From positions 1,366,501 through 1,430,500 of the forward strand of contig CM040093.1 of NCBI GenBank assembly GCA_022496805.1: 64,000 nt of DNA. Direction: 5' to 3'. The notes beneath the pieces are model-generated. The model saw nothing but the letters and a program-made list of their open reading frames with translations. It was not told where the DNA came from and made no database searches. Position 1 is the first letter of the stretch. Every line of letters starts with the position of its first letter. Made by a program: the position numbers and the translations under genes. This document shows, piece by piece, positions 1-11,300 of the stretch. Origin of the DNA: Pohlia nutans (lineage: Eukaryota; Streptophyta; Bryopsida; Bryales; Mniaceae).

Positions 1-1090
1 TTTGAAAAAATCTCTTAAAAACAGGGATTTTTGTCTTTTTACAATCCCTTACGCTCTAAAGAAACAATTGTTTAATTTATTTCTCATCCTTATCTTTATC
101 TTTTATTTTATCTTTATCTTTATCTTATCTTTTTTTTTCTTTTATCTTGTTTTTTTTTCTTGTCTTTTTTCTTGTCTTTTTTTTGTCTTCTTTCTTCTTT
201 TCCTTCTAGTCTTCCACTAGTCTTCCTTTTTCTTTCTTCACCTTGCCATTTTTGGAGTTTAAACGATAATTTTTAAATTAAAAATAAAAATCAGGGAGCA
301 GCCTGAATCCAGTACAGGCCCAAAAGAAAAAAAAAAAAAAAACGAAAAAAAAAGTTTTTTTTTTTTTTTTTTTTTTTTTCCGATTTTTCCGAGCTGTGAG
401 GGTCCGCGCGCGCGGACCCTACTCTTTTTTTGATCCACTCTCCTTCCCTCCTCTCCTTTTTTTTTTTCCCCCTCTCCCCTTTATAAATCCTCCCTCATTC
501 TCCCTCCCTCACTCTTCTTTCCTCCTCTCTCTTCTTCCTTTATATTGAGGAGAAGGGAGAAGGAAGAGAGGGAGAAGAACAAGAGAGGAAAAGGGGAGGA
601 AGGAGAGTGTGAGGGAGGGAGAGTGAGAGAGGCTTTATATAGGGGAGAGAGGGGAGTGAGGAAGGGAGGGTCAAAATAAGAGTAGGGTCCGCGCGCGCGG
701 ACCTTCCCTGCCCGGAAAAACCGGGAAAAAAATAAAAAAATAAAAAAAATCGTTTTTTTTAATTTTTTCTTCCGGGCCTGTAATGGATTCAACCTGCTCC
801 CTGATTTTTATTTTATTTTTAAAAATTATCATTTAAACTCCAAAAATGGCAACGTAAAGAAGAAAAAGGAAGACAAGTGGAAGACTAGAAGAAAAAAGAA
901 GAAGGAAGACAAGAGGAAGACAAGAAAGAAGACAAGATAAAAGAAAAAGAAAAGATAAAAGATAAAAGATAAAAGATAAAGATAAAGATAGAAAATAAAA
1001 TAAATAATTGTTTCTTTACAATGAAGAGATTGTAGAAAGACAAAAATCCCTGTTTTTTACAGATTTTTTCAAACAAATTTTTTCAAAGCC
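1..1090. repeat. Long foldback (inverted-repeat) element, probably cut by the window start
   Basis: The first half is mirrored as reverse complement by the second half. The start (TTGAAAAAATC..AACAGGGATTTTTGTC) returns near 1040-1075 as GACAAAAATCCCTG..GATTTTTTCAA. The TCTTTATCTTTTATC runs near 85-135 return as GATAAAAGATAAAG near 950-990. The block GGGTCCGCGCGCGCGGACC near 400 returns near 690. The centre is CT/GA-rich, near 540-560. Arms are therefore about 500 bp with almost no unpaired loop. No protein is encoded; apparent ORFs are low-complexity F/L/S runs. It may be a foldback or MULE-type transposon or a palindromic satellite. Base 1 already lies in the arm, so the left boundary and any target duplication are not visible. 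Confidence 0.85.
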
Positions 1091-1347
1091 AAGTTTGCTC
1101 ATGAAATGAGTGCACTTGGCCAATTGCAGAATTAGGGAATTGGGTGTTTCTTGTCCTAGGGACACCAATGGCTTGTCTTTACATTTGATTTCAGAAAGTT
1201 ACCGCACCTTAAAAAAATTGGATACTTTACAAATTGAATATAATAGCTCCTTTTATTATTTTGGTCAATTTTTAGTAGTCTTGTCAATAATTATAGGAGA
1301 TTCTAGAACATGTTGTATTTAGAAACAATATGTAAATTTTTAATAGT
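1091..1347. other. AT-rich spacer, no gene seen
   Basis: Between the foldback and the first TTAA-flanked element. Only short, composition-driven open frames are present and nothing was recognised. Confidence 0.6.
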
Positions 1348-1351
1348 TTAA

Positions 1352-1863
1352 CCCCAAAGCTCTCAAGAGACCATCTTTTCGTCACTACTCAATTTTAACA
1401 GGCTGCCCAGAATAAAAGAAAATAAGTTTTTGAAAAAATAAAAAATATTTTAAAATACTTCACCAAGTCTACTTCCCAAAGCAATTTTAGTTATGTCAAT
1501 CCAATTTAAATCCCACCAGGGAGAATGTTTTAAAGTAGATCATCTCAACATTGTCTTAGTGTCATAAAATATTCTATTTGGAGAAAGTATTGATGTTCCC
1601 TCCATCATTTCTTTTGCTTTTTTGAAGTTCACAATAAATTAACCAATTTTAACTAATCGTGCTAAATTTTAAATTCTAAATGTGAAAATTATAACAATTT
1701 TACAAAGTTTAATGCTTTTAAATTCATTAAAAAAATATCTAAAGTTTTTTTGTAGAGATGATGCCCTACATTTTGTCTATTGAACCAAACTTCATCAAAC
1801 ATATAGAAGGCACATATTATAACACATTTATGTTTTGTCCAATATCCCTCGGGCTTTTAGGGG
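1352..1863. mobile_element. TTAA-flanked MITE (piggyBac-like ends), copy 1
   Basis: A 512-bp AT-rich segment is bounded by TTAA at 1348-1351 and 1864-1867. The inner ends are CCCCAAAGCTC on the left and, as reverse complement on the right, CCCCTAAAAGCCC. A TTAA duplication and CCC-starting terminal repeats are known features of piggyBac transposons. There is no coding capacity, so it would be non-autonomous. Its right end resembles sequence ending near 27498, and similar CCCTTAA ends bound the elements at 29618-30163 and 38431-38776. The terminal repeats are imperfect, so this copy is old. Confidence 0.5.
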
Positions 1864-1867
1864 TTAA

Positions 1868-4379
1868 GGCTTTTTGAAAGATGATCTAAAATAGACACGA
1901 GCATTTATATTAATTTTGTCGTCGTCAAAGAGTGTCTTAGTGTTTATATGAAGACCTTGTCTAAATTAGGTGTAGTTATCTTTTTTTATTTCATTTACTT
2001 TCAAGCTAGTGTAGAAAGCGATCTTTAGTGGAGAAATGAAGTTATTTACATTTACAAATATGTATAGAACATGTAAAATATATATATAAATATCATCTTT
2101 GTTCTTGGTAGCAATCCTATGATGTCATTCACTTTAAAATATAATATCTATAACTAAATATTTCATTGAATTTTTTTATTATTTTTGAACAAATTATCGC
2201 CTATAAAAACCTTGGCATAGCATTCCTTTCTAATTGAACCAAGTGGAAGATCATTTCAAGTGGAATTGTAAAAGTGATGAACATTAATCTTGTGCCAAAA
2301 AATAAAATTAATGATAAAGGATAAAATAGGAGGTTGTAGAATCAATGGGGTTCTAAAAGTGACAAACATTCTAGGTATATAGGTATGTCTATTATATATG
2401 TTCAAAAACAATCAAACTTCTATTGCATGTCATGTGACAAATCCCCCAAATGCCACAAAATCTCCTATAGATCTTTCATACTCTTTTGTCCCATAATAAA
2501 CTTCCTCAACTCTCAAAATAGAAGAATTAACTAGTCCGATGGTGTAGACCTTTGAGCATAATGCATTAGAAGAAATTTCAAGCCTCCCAAGGGCTACGAG
2601 TTCAGCCAAAAAACAATGCAAAAAATTAATTAATTAATATTAGAAATCTAAAAATCTAAAAATCTAAAAAAGCTATTTAAATAAATTACTGAAAAATCCA
2701 ATCTAACGTGGCCAAAATTTGCCACATCAGATTTTAATTATTAATTTTATTAATATTTTATTAATTTATTTGCATGGTAGTTTCAACAACCTTTTGGAGG
2801 CCTCAAAATGCTTGTAATAGTATAGACCTTCAGCCAATAGGAATAGTAGTTTGAACAAACATGAAGCTTATTATGAAACAAATTGAAAGGAGAATCAAGA
2901 AGCTTATTATGGGGCAGAGGTAGTATACCGGTAGATTGTTCATTACTACTTCCTTAGCATTCTTATAATTTCTTCATCTTTTAGCAAAATAGAAGTATGA
3001 AATTGAGAATTAAGGTACAAAATTGCAAAATCAATAAGGATTTTTAAATAAATAATGTACCCAAAGTAATCATTTCATAGCTAGTATAAAAGTTGGCAGT
3101 TTAAAATGTACCCAAAATAAACATTTCACAATATCTATGGTCCTAAATAGTAACATATTTGACTGTCCTAAGTGTAAACGTGTAAACCAAACCTTACTAA
3201 GTGCTTACAAACATTTGAACACCATATGAATAATAGACAAAATGTTATACCATTTCACTCTCAATGAAAAGTTTCTTCAACAAAGAAATTTGTTTTAAAC
3301 ACCTGGTTCTTAACTATTAAACAATTCAATTTTGAAATAAATACAGGGTTGTTATAAAGAAGAGGGTTGAAACAAAACCCCCTCTTTCTTTACATTGCGC
3401 ATATGGTAAGGGCACCCATAATCACCATTCTTCCAAAATCACTCCTCTAAAATCTTAGACGATGGGTACTTGTAAATGTTAACCAGTTGAACATTAGTTC
3501 AAGTATTGATTTTAGGTCATAATATCCAAATACTACGTTTTTAGTGCATTAGAACCCTCTTTCATTTGTATGTAAAAAGGTGGTTGCAAGCTACGGTCAC
3601 CCAACTTTTTTGTTGCGGTGTAGGAATTGCTGCACTTTCCCAATCTTTGGAAAATCATCAATAAATATTGGAATGGAATCTTTTTGTAAAACCAAGGGTA
3701 TTGTTTGAAGAATTACAATTTCTATGTTCCTACCACGATTTTGACTCCCAAATTCAATTGTTTGACTCTAAATTCATCAAAAATTATTAGAAAAGGTTAC
3801 TTGTCGCTTGTCAAAAGTGCACCGAAAATACGAGAAGTACAAGAAGGGGATCGAGTTTTGACTTCAATTTTTTTGAGGATCTTGCCACAAGCACTTATAA
3901 ATACTACCAAATTATTTTTTCCTTTATGACCTTTTTATTCTTTTAAAATAAATTCTTTTACCATGTTTCTGTTTTTTGATTATTTGGCTATATTAAAAGA
4001 TCAATTTGCAATTTTATTTTATCTCGTTGACATAATAGTCAAATTTTCGAGGTGAGATAGGATCTAGATTTTCAATTTTTTTGTTAGTCGAAAAAGCTTG
4101 GTGGACAAACCACCCAAGGAAACGTATAGTGGAGGTTCTTTAGTTTGAAGGTCATATAGTCTATTGTAACGTAATTAAGGTCACTTATAAGGTAGTTTTC
4201 TATTGTAGTTTGATTATTGCAAGGACTAAAGATAATTTAACCCATTGGATATAAGTATAGGATACACTCTTTAGCCTATCTCTAATTTCTGTCCATGACT
4301 TATGAATGCAACAATACAAATATGCAGTCCCTGTCTTATCCTAGTATGTTGGCTTATAAACAAAAGCAGCTTTTAGCTT
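1868..4379. other. AT-rich intergenic stretch without recognisable gene
   Basis: About 2.5 kb of AT-rich DNA with frequent stops in all frames. Visible structure is limited to short runs such as the repeated AAATCTAA near 2647-2670 and TTAATTAATTAAT near 2625. No RNA gene, domain or splice pattern was recognised. Confidence 0.6.
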
Positions 4380-4850
4380 GAAGGGATTACAAAACATATA
4401 GCTCAAGGCACGAAAGTAACAATTTTCCTGTTGCAATTGCTCAAAGCATAATCTCACAAAGTTTGCTTATAGCATCACTCATTCATCACTCAACCATATG
4501 TCAACTATTAAATTATTGCTTATAGCATTGAACCGGTTACTAATTTGCTCAAGGCAATGTATTCCAACTATATAGCTTTACGCTTGTATTATCGCTTTTA
4601 GCGTTACAATTCCCATATTGCTCTAGGCAGTTCTTGTATTGTTTTGCTTATAGCATTCTTTTTATTCAACTGCTCAAGGCTTTACAACACCAGGACACTG
4701 TCTTTAATATTCTCAACCGCCTGCACACATTGCTTTCAGCATACACAAAAGACTTAATTGCTTTAAACCTGACTAGTTTGTTTATATCAGAAGTACATCA
4801 ACAAAGATTATTGCTTATTGCACTAACAGACCACAATTAGCTTTAAGCTT
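4380..4850. repeat. Array of degenerate TTGCTTATAGCA / GCTCAAGGCA motifs (left flank of core repeat)
   Basis: Short near-palindromic motifs recur irregularly every 15-40 nt: TTGCTTATAGCA, GCTTTTAGC, GCTCAAGGCA, GCTTTACGC and TTGCTTATTGCA. They differ by one or two bases from TTGCTTTAAGCA, which dominates the array at 5830-6330 on the other side of the core unit. It is not a CRISPR: spacing and motif are both variable. Function is unknown. Confidence 0.55.
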
Positions 4851-4860
4851 TGGAAACTCA

Positions 4861-5800
4861 ACAGGCTCTGTTAGTCTGGGTAAGTGTATGGAGATGACTG
4901 AGACCAGTCTTAGGCCAGCAGAGCTGCCTAATCAAGGAAGACAAGGGAAAAAGGGGAGTAACAATTAAGGAGTCAGGTTGAGTTAGTCTGTGGTTAGTGC
5001 CCCAAGATCCAAGACGTACCTTGGTTCCCCAGGAGAGTATACACTAATATGTGCAACTTATACGCTGGATCTCCGTTGGTATATGGTCCTGGACTTCCTT
5101 GGTGTACTTGGACTCCTAGCGAGTTAGACAAAGTCAGAGAAAGCTAAGAGATAGATGAGAAGATCCGTGAATAACTAACTAAGTGAGGGTCAGTCCCTAG
5201 ACATCCTTGGTATCCTTGGATGATGAGTGTTTTGAAGACAGAAAGACAGGACATAAGAGCGAATAGGCCTGAAGACAGAGCACCGAGCAAGGACGGCTTG
5301 GTAGGAGGAATAGTTAGAGAATAGCCATTTTATCTAAGTACTGGTGTTAGTGTTAGTCAAGCCAAGGAGAACATGTTTCCCAGCCTTCCAAGTCAGATAG
5401 CATTGAGGTGTAATGAATAGCAAAGACAGAACAGTAGAGATAGAGAATGTCAAGGTGTTTATTCCAAGGATGTAATAAACCACTTATACAGTATAGAGAC
5501 TAAGTTCACAGAACTATGTTAGACAGAGGAAATGAACCCATGTATTACATAAACTCACAACCATGGAATCCAGGTTTAACATGGAATAAGCAAGGAATGA
5601 CTTCCCGGTATAGCAAAACCAGAGCATAACTAAATGCCCATAAGTCTCAACAACCAAGAGTACCTCGTCACTATCGTACACTACTCTTATACTGAAACCT
5701 GGTCCGTAATCTAAGCAAAGCACTGCCAGTTCCACCGTCTTCTATCTCCTTGTCCTCCGTGGCGGCCGTATCATGGTCTGGTAACAGGCTCTCTAACAAA
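4861..5800. repeat. Core repeat unit, copy 1
   Basis: A roughly 940-bp unit separates two arrays of the same 12-nt motif. It is rich in CCTTGG/CCAAGG. Its right end (CAGTTCCACCGTC..CTCCGTGGC..GGTAACA, near 5727-5788) is clearly related to 33414-33488, where a second unit is again surrounded by short-motif arrays. The rest of the two units aligns poorly by eye. No open frame of note. It could be a decayed non-autonomous retroelement; no terminal repeats were found. Confidence 0.45.
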
Positions 5801-5829
5801 CAGTTTTTCTTCCTCAGCGGTCTCAACTC

Positions 5830-6330
5830 TGGAATTTATAAAACCATTGCAATTACTATTGCATTCACTCATTCATTCATTCACAACAACTATCGCTAAG
5901 GCATGTACTCTGATCATACTAAACAGTTGCTTTAAGCAGTTACAACTACTAATTGCTTCAGAGCTCTATCAATTTTTCACTCAGGTTCAACCTATAACTG
6001 CATACATACAAACTCCAATAACTTAAACAATTGCTTTAAACACACACACATTCACAGACGCTGCTTCAGAGCCACTGCAGTTGCTTTAAGCAAATAAACA
6101 CTGGATAGCTTTAAGCACATGCACTCACTAACTTTGCTTTAAGCTGATCCCAATTGCTTTCAAGCACATAAACACAAAGTTGCTTTAAGCACTGACAACC
6201 AAATAATTCCTCTCACAAGAAATCACAATCACTTGCCCAATCACTGGGACTTACACAACTTCACCAACACACACAAACTATATCAAAAACTGCTTTAAGC
6301 TTTCTATTGCAAAATAAGAGTCTTTAAGCA
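5830..6330. repeat. Array of TTGCTTTAAGCA motifs (right flank of core repeat)
   Basis: At least ten occurrences or close variants of TTGCTTTAAGCA lie here, for example near 5930, 6028, 6079, 6130, 6180 and 6290. Each is a self-complementary 12-mer, separated by A/C-rich spacers of variable length. It looks like a degenerate short satellite. The same motif class flanks the other side of the core unit. Confidence 0.6.
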
Positions 6331-6984
6331 AAGTATGCTTGCACTAAAAAATTGGAGCCAAATCTCACATCTGATACCGCTCTAAGCTAAAAAGTAATGA
6401 GAGAGAGAGGAAAACATAACACCTTTAATACCTATCTACAAGCTCAAAGCAACTCCTCAAATCACAACCGGTCTAACCAACTTAACTTCCTAACCGTTTT
6501 TAAACTACTTTAAGGTTTGACACGAAAAGCTTTAAAGAAGTTCACACTACAACTAAATCTAAGAATATTGAGAACCCTATTTACACTACCAGAACGAAAA
6601 AAACAAGTTTCATATTAATTTTCTATGTTCACAGTTTTTAATCTATTGTAGTTATGTAAAAAAAAGGCATCTTTCTTATGTAGTGTGGAAAGATGTTGAT
6701 GGGTGCATTCGCTGCACTATGGAGTAGTAATTCTTGGTAACGGTCATTTGGAAAATGCAAATATAGATCGTGCCTTATGTCTTGTGCCTTAATCTGTTAG
6801 GCGTCATGGGTTGCATGGAGGACGTCTTGGTTGTTTAGCAGCTTCCAACGCGCGCCAATGCTTCATCTCCTCCGTCGCGACCGAGACTATGCAGCGAAGA
6901 TGGGGAAGTTTTGCAATTAGGGTTTTGCATCTTGTGAGGAGTTTAGGTGTTGCAGCAAAGAATGAAAAATAAACGAAATATTGT
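6331..6984. other. Spacer; GC-richer near 6840-6960
   Basis: No complete gene is visible. The stretch 6840-6960 is GC-richer than its surroundings and contains AATTAGGGTTTTGC. It may be the decayed 5' part of the pseudogene that follows, but no reading frame continues into it. Confidence 0.4.
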
Positions 6985-7880
6985 ATAGAGATCGTGGGCG
7001 GTCAAAAAGAAGGAGGCATCGGCGCTTAATCACCAACGTTGTGTTGAGGCTAAGGCGGAAGATCTGCTGCAAGGTTTGAGGCAGAAACATGACGAACAAC
7101 AAGCAACGCGTAAGAGGAATGTGGACGTTGGAGAACGAGAGGATTTGGAGAGACTGCTTGATCAAGGGCGGCGTAAATATGAGTGACAACGCCAAACCAT
7201 ATATCGCCGCAGTAGAGAGGTTTTAAGAGGTGACAACGCAACCCAATTGGATCAGATCTCGGAAACTTCTGAAAGAGAAGTCATCGACACAGGTGTCATG
7301 CGGTATGTATCTCAACGTGTGGTGGAGTTCTTGGGGAAAGCATTCGAAGATTGTGCGAGGCCCTTGAATCGGACAACAACGATGGAGTCATTACTCAATG
7401 ATCCCCATGTGTACATGCACTTGCCAAAGTACTATCTACGTCTTACAAAGGCAAAAATTTATGCCAAGGTTGTTAAGAACTTGAAAATAGAGTTATACAA
7501 GGTGAAAGGGGTACAATCCGCTGAGATGTTGGCGTATAACGGAGCCCTTCTAAATATGATTGTTACAACTGGGATAGAGAGTGGACAAACATCTGGGTAC
7601 TCACGAATCCGGTAAATGAATCCGTGGAATATGGTGAATGCACAACGTAGATGTTTGGCATTGCAGTCTGCGGGGAACTCGATGTGGTCGTTACCTAAAC
7701 AACGACAACGTTCCGACCTTATCTATTTTTAGACTCAAGACGCGGTTGTCAAGTGGTGGACCAGCGAAACTTGCGTTAGTCCACGGAAAAAAGATACCGT
7801 AAACAAATGGGTGGCACCAAACTAATACAAAAATCATGTTGCACATTACCTTACTGAAATTCAAGTGCATTGTTTTTTCC
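6985..7880 (+). pseudogene. Pseudogene of an unrecognised repetitive protein, disabled by stop codons only
   Basis: One plus-strand frame reads from about 6988 to 7878 in protein-like sequence, interrupted by four stops: TGA near 7184, TAA at 7613-7615, TAG near 7730 and TAA near 7823. No frameshift is needed. The N-terminal part is charged and probably coiled (EDLLQGLRQKHDEQQ). The middle (7247-7612) carries MRYVSQRVVEFLG and LPKYYLRLTKAKIYAKVV. After two stops the same frame gives WWTSETCVSPRKKD and HVAHYLTEIQ. A W-x8-VSP-x-KKD..H-x3-HYL-x2-TQ pattern is one I associate from memory with high-copy plant proteins of transposon-like distribution, so this is probably a dead transposon gene. The function is not known and no intact copy lies in the window. 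Confidence 0.55.
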
Positions 7881-8358
7881 TATTGTTTGTTCAATATTTG
7901 TATGCTTTAAGCGGATTTGCACTATCCAAGCTCCTCTTAATTCCTAGAGCATCGAGGTTTGGACGAGCGATGGAGGACGGCTGAGCTCCGCGAGGTGCGG
8001 TGTGTAGAGAGTGAGGGAAGGTTTGAAACTATGGTGCCTGCGAAGGAATGTATGGTTACGATGTAGGACTTGCAAAGGTGCTAGGCACAGACGAGCAGGC
8101 TGGGTTGCTATTGAAACCAAGGAGAAGGTGCACAAGATCTGATTCGTTGTAGCGTTTTAAGTGTTGGATCTCGCTCAAGTGATGTAGTGTTGACATCATA
8201 AGCAGTCTCGTACGATCAGAAAGGTCACTTGTGCGAGGAGGTAGGCTGGGCTACTTCCCAGATCTGTGACAAATGCATAATGCAGATCATACATCGCACC
8301 ATACAAGGCTACCTACATCGGAACTCTTTCTCTTCACACCGCACTCAGCAACGAACAG
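7881..8358. other. Presumed 5' leader or flank of the LINE
   Basis: No gene recognised. The segment precedes the first ATG of the open LINE frame and may hold the element's 5' UTR and internal promoter. Neither a target duplication nor a defined 5' end could be seen. Confidence 0.35.
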
Positions 8359-11300
8359 ATGTACATGACAACACCACACCAAATACTCAGGCTTGCTTTT
8401 CCTTACCTTCTCTTGTCTGCAATTCATTTCATCCTTTGCCATCACAAGTTCACACCAGATCCACCAATGCTTAATATGTACAATCTAGATCTAGATCTCC
8501 CTTATTGCATTGACTGTCACCAGAACTTCAGATCCAGCAAAGTAGGTTTACTCAGGATGTCAACTACGTACAACGCAAAGGCGTTCACTCAACAAACATC
8601 AACCCAAGTGACCTACGGACAACAACAACACACGCCCCATCGTGAAGGCTGTAAACCTTCTGCGGTAACACAAGGACCGCGCCCAACTTCACCAACGCCA
8701 GCAACACTGCTCCCAGCCAAGGAACGAAGCTGCAACGTGAAGAACGACAGTTGCGTTGACCGCAGCCCCAACAAATGCTCCCGACGTCAAAGCAGTGCCC
8801 CGCCCCACCACAACGCCAACAACTTTGACAGCCATCAACGCCACATTCATTACCAGACTTGCTGCACACTCCACATCGCCTTTGAACAGCACCCTAGCTG
8901 CGTTTACAAGAACCTGCACCAACACCACCTCAACCTCAGCCGCGTGAAAGCCACTGATCAGAAGGAGAAAACGGAAGATGTAAGCGGTCTTCGAGGAGAG
9001 AAGAAACGCATCAAGCACAAGAACGTTGACAACATGACAACAAAATCCGAGTCTGGAGAGGAGAGCAAAGCCTGCGTGGAAGAACCAAGAGATTTTGTTC
9101 GCAACCTTGCTGATCGCGAGGACGTAGCCTGCACAAGATACGAAGACAAAAATTGCAGTGAACCTCTCTGCCCACCGACAACGCATGAAGCATCAACGCT
9201 ACTAACCCAACTCTGCAACAGTCAAACGCAACAATCTGAAGTCAGCAAATTTCATTGCTACTGTAAGTCGTCAACCTATCACCAATACTCATTTTTTCTC
9301 AAGCAAGATTGGATCCTAAGCACCACCAGCACCTGTGTTTCCAAACCACAAAAGCCAGAGCTGGAATCGTTACATCATAACAAGGTTTTGCTGTTAAGGA
9401 ATGATCATTTCTCTAGCAAGCGTACCTACATCGACACTATCATCAATAACCGTATGTTTCACAACGCGAATTCTCAAGATCGCTCAGTGCAAAGCTCGAA
9501 GGTGAAAGACATAGTGATAACGAGCAACAACAAGTCCAAAGGTGAAGCAAGGACTGGCGCGACACAATGTAGGATGCACACCAAAGCTACCCACCGAAAC
9601 ATCACAGGCCATGTAGAGAACACCACCGAAGCAGCATGGAGCAAGAGGGCGAGAAAGACCTCACTGCCGAACGGGTGCAGGAGCAACAGCAACAGAAACC
9701 ACAACAATCGAAAAGTCAACAGCATTCAACGACAGCAGCAATTACATCGGGGGTTGAACAGGGGTTGCTCCCGAGCAGGGGTCGCCGCAAGAGAACAAAA
9801 ACCGTGCGCTCAAGTACCGAGATCGATGCTGCCGGTTGCTGCCGAAACTGAAGCAGAGGCCATAATCGAAGACCTCGCAACTGAAGCAGCAAGCTGCTGC
9901 GAGCCGGACATCACCAACACTGCGAAAACTGAGGGAATTGGAAGAACGTCCCTTGGTCCAAAGCTGCAGCCAATGAAGCAAGAAGAAGGGAGAAGCAGAG
10001 GAGCTTATCAACATAACAAAGGTCAAATGCAAGTAGCAACTGGTGTAAGGATTGTCCGCATGCAGACCGTCATCTCCAAAGATCTCATCACAAGAACTAG
10101 AGGTAAGTCTTCTAACCACACCTTTCTCTTTATTCTCATTCATAAATTGCATTGCTCTCACAATTCTAATAACATTAATACGGTAGGCATTAGTAAGCCA
10201 ACCAATTGTTGCTCCCATCTCATTTGCATTATCTCTATCATTACTCTTTGGAACCCATTTAGTAGCTCTATAAAGCTTATCTTGAGTAATACTTATAGCA
10301 CTATTTCAATTGCGCAAAGTCTTGTTTATTTTATAAGCAAACCATGTAAGTCTTTTGAATTTGCTTATTTTTCAAGCAAAACATATAACCCTTCGGAATC
10401 TGCTTATTTTGCAAGCAAAATCTATAACCCTTTGGAGTCTGCTTATTTTGCAAGCAACACTTGTAACCTTTGGGAGTTGATTGAAGAATCAATCTTAGTG
10501 TATGCTTGTGAGGTTAATGGTGGACTTAATACTATAGAGCACATTTATATTACTTGCTTAGAAGATGAGTTCTTTGTTAGCACCATTCACTATTTAGAAA
10601 AATTACTCAATTATTTTGTTCATAATGATAGAACACATATCTTCTTCTCAAACATCATGCTCCACTCGGCCCTTCAAATTAACTTGTTGGGAGGAGTAGA
10701 TTTTGAGGTGATAAGAAGAAACTCTACTCAATCTACACAAACAAATTGGACTTATGATATTGATGCTTTAAAAATATATGTAAGCATTGAATCATCAATT
10801 ATTCCAAATGAAACCTTTATCTCTAAAATAGCAAAAAACAATTACTCATACAATGTTTCCTTTCACATCATCTCTTTTAAAATTCATATCTTCTTCTCAA
10901 ACATCATACTCCACTCGGCCCTTCAAATTAACTTGTTGGGAGGAGTAGATTTTGAGGTGATAAGAAGAAACTCTACTCAATCTACAAAAACAAATTTGAC
11001 TTATGATATTCATGCTTTAAAAATATATGTAAGCTTTGAACCATCAACTATACCAAATGAAACCTTTATCTCTAAAAAAGAAAAAATCAATTACTCATAC
11101 AATGTTTCCTTTCACATCATCTCTTCTAAAATTCATATCTTCTTCTCAAACATCATACTCCACTCGGCCCTTCAAATTAACTTGTTGGGAGGAGGAGATT
11201 TTGAGGTGATAAGAAGAAACTCTACTCAATCTACAAAAACAAATATGACTTATGATATTGATGCTTTAAAATACAATAAGATACACAAAAAACAAAATAT

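Noticed and set aside
481..792. 103-aa minus-strand ORF in the foldback
   Set aside because: Low-complexity S/F/L/P translation of a GA/CT-rich palindrome centre.
8585..10218. Minus-strand proteins of 94-165 aa opposite the LINE frame
   Set aside because: They lie antisense to a much longer continuous frame, show no domain, and look like composition shadows.
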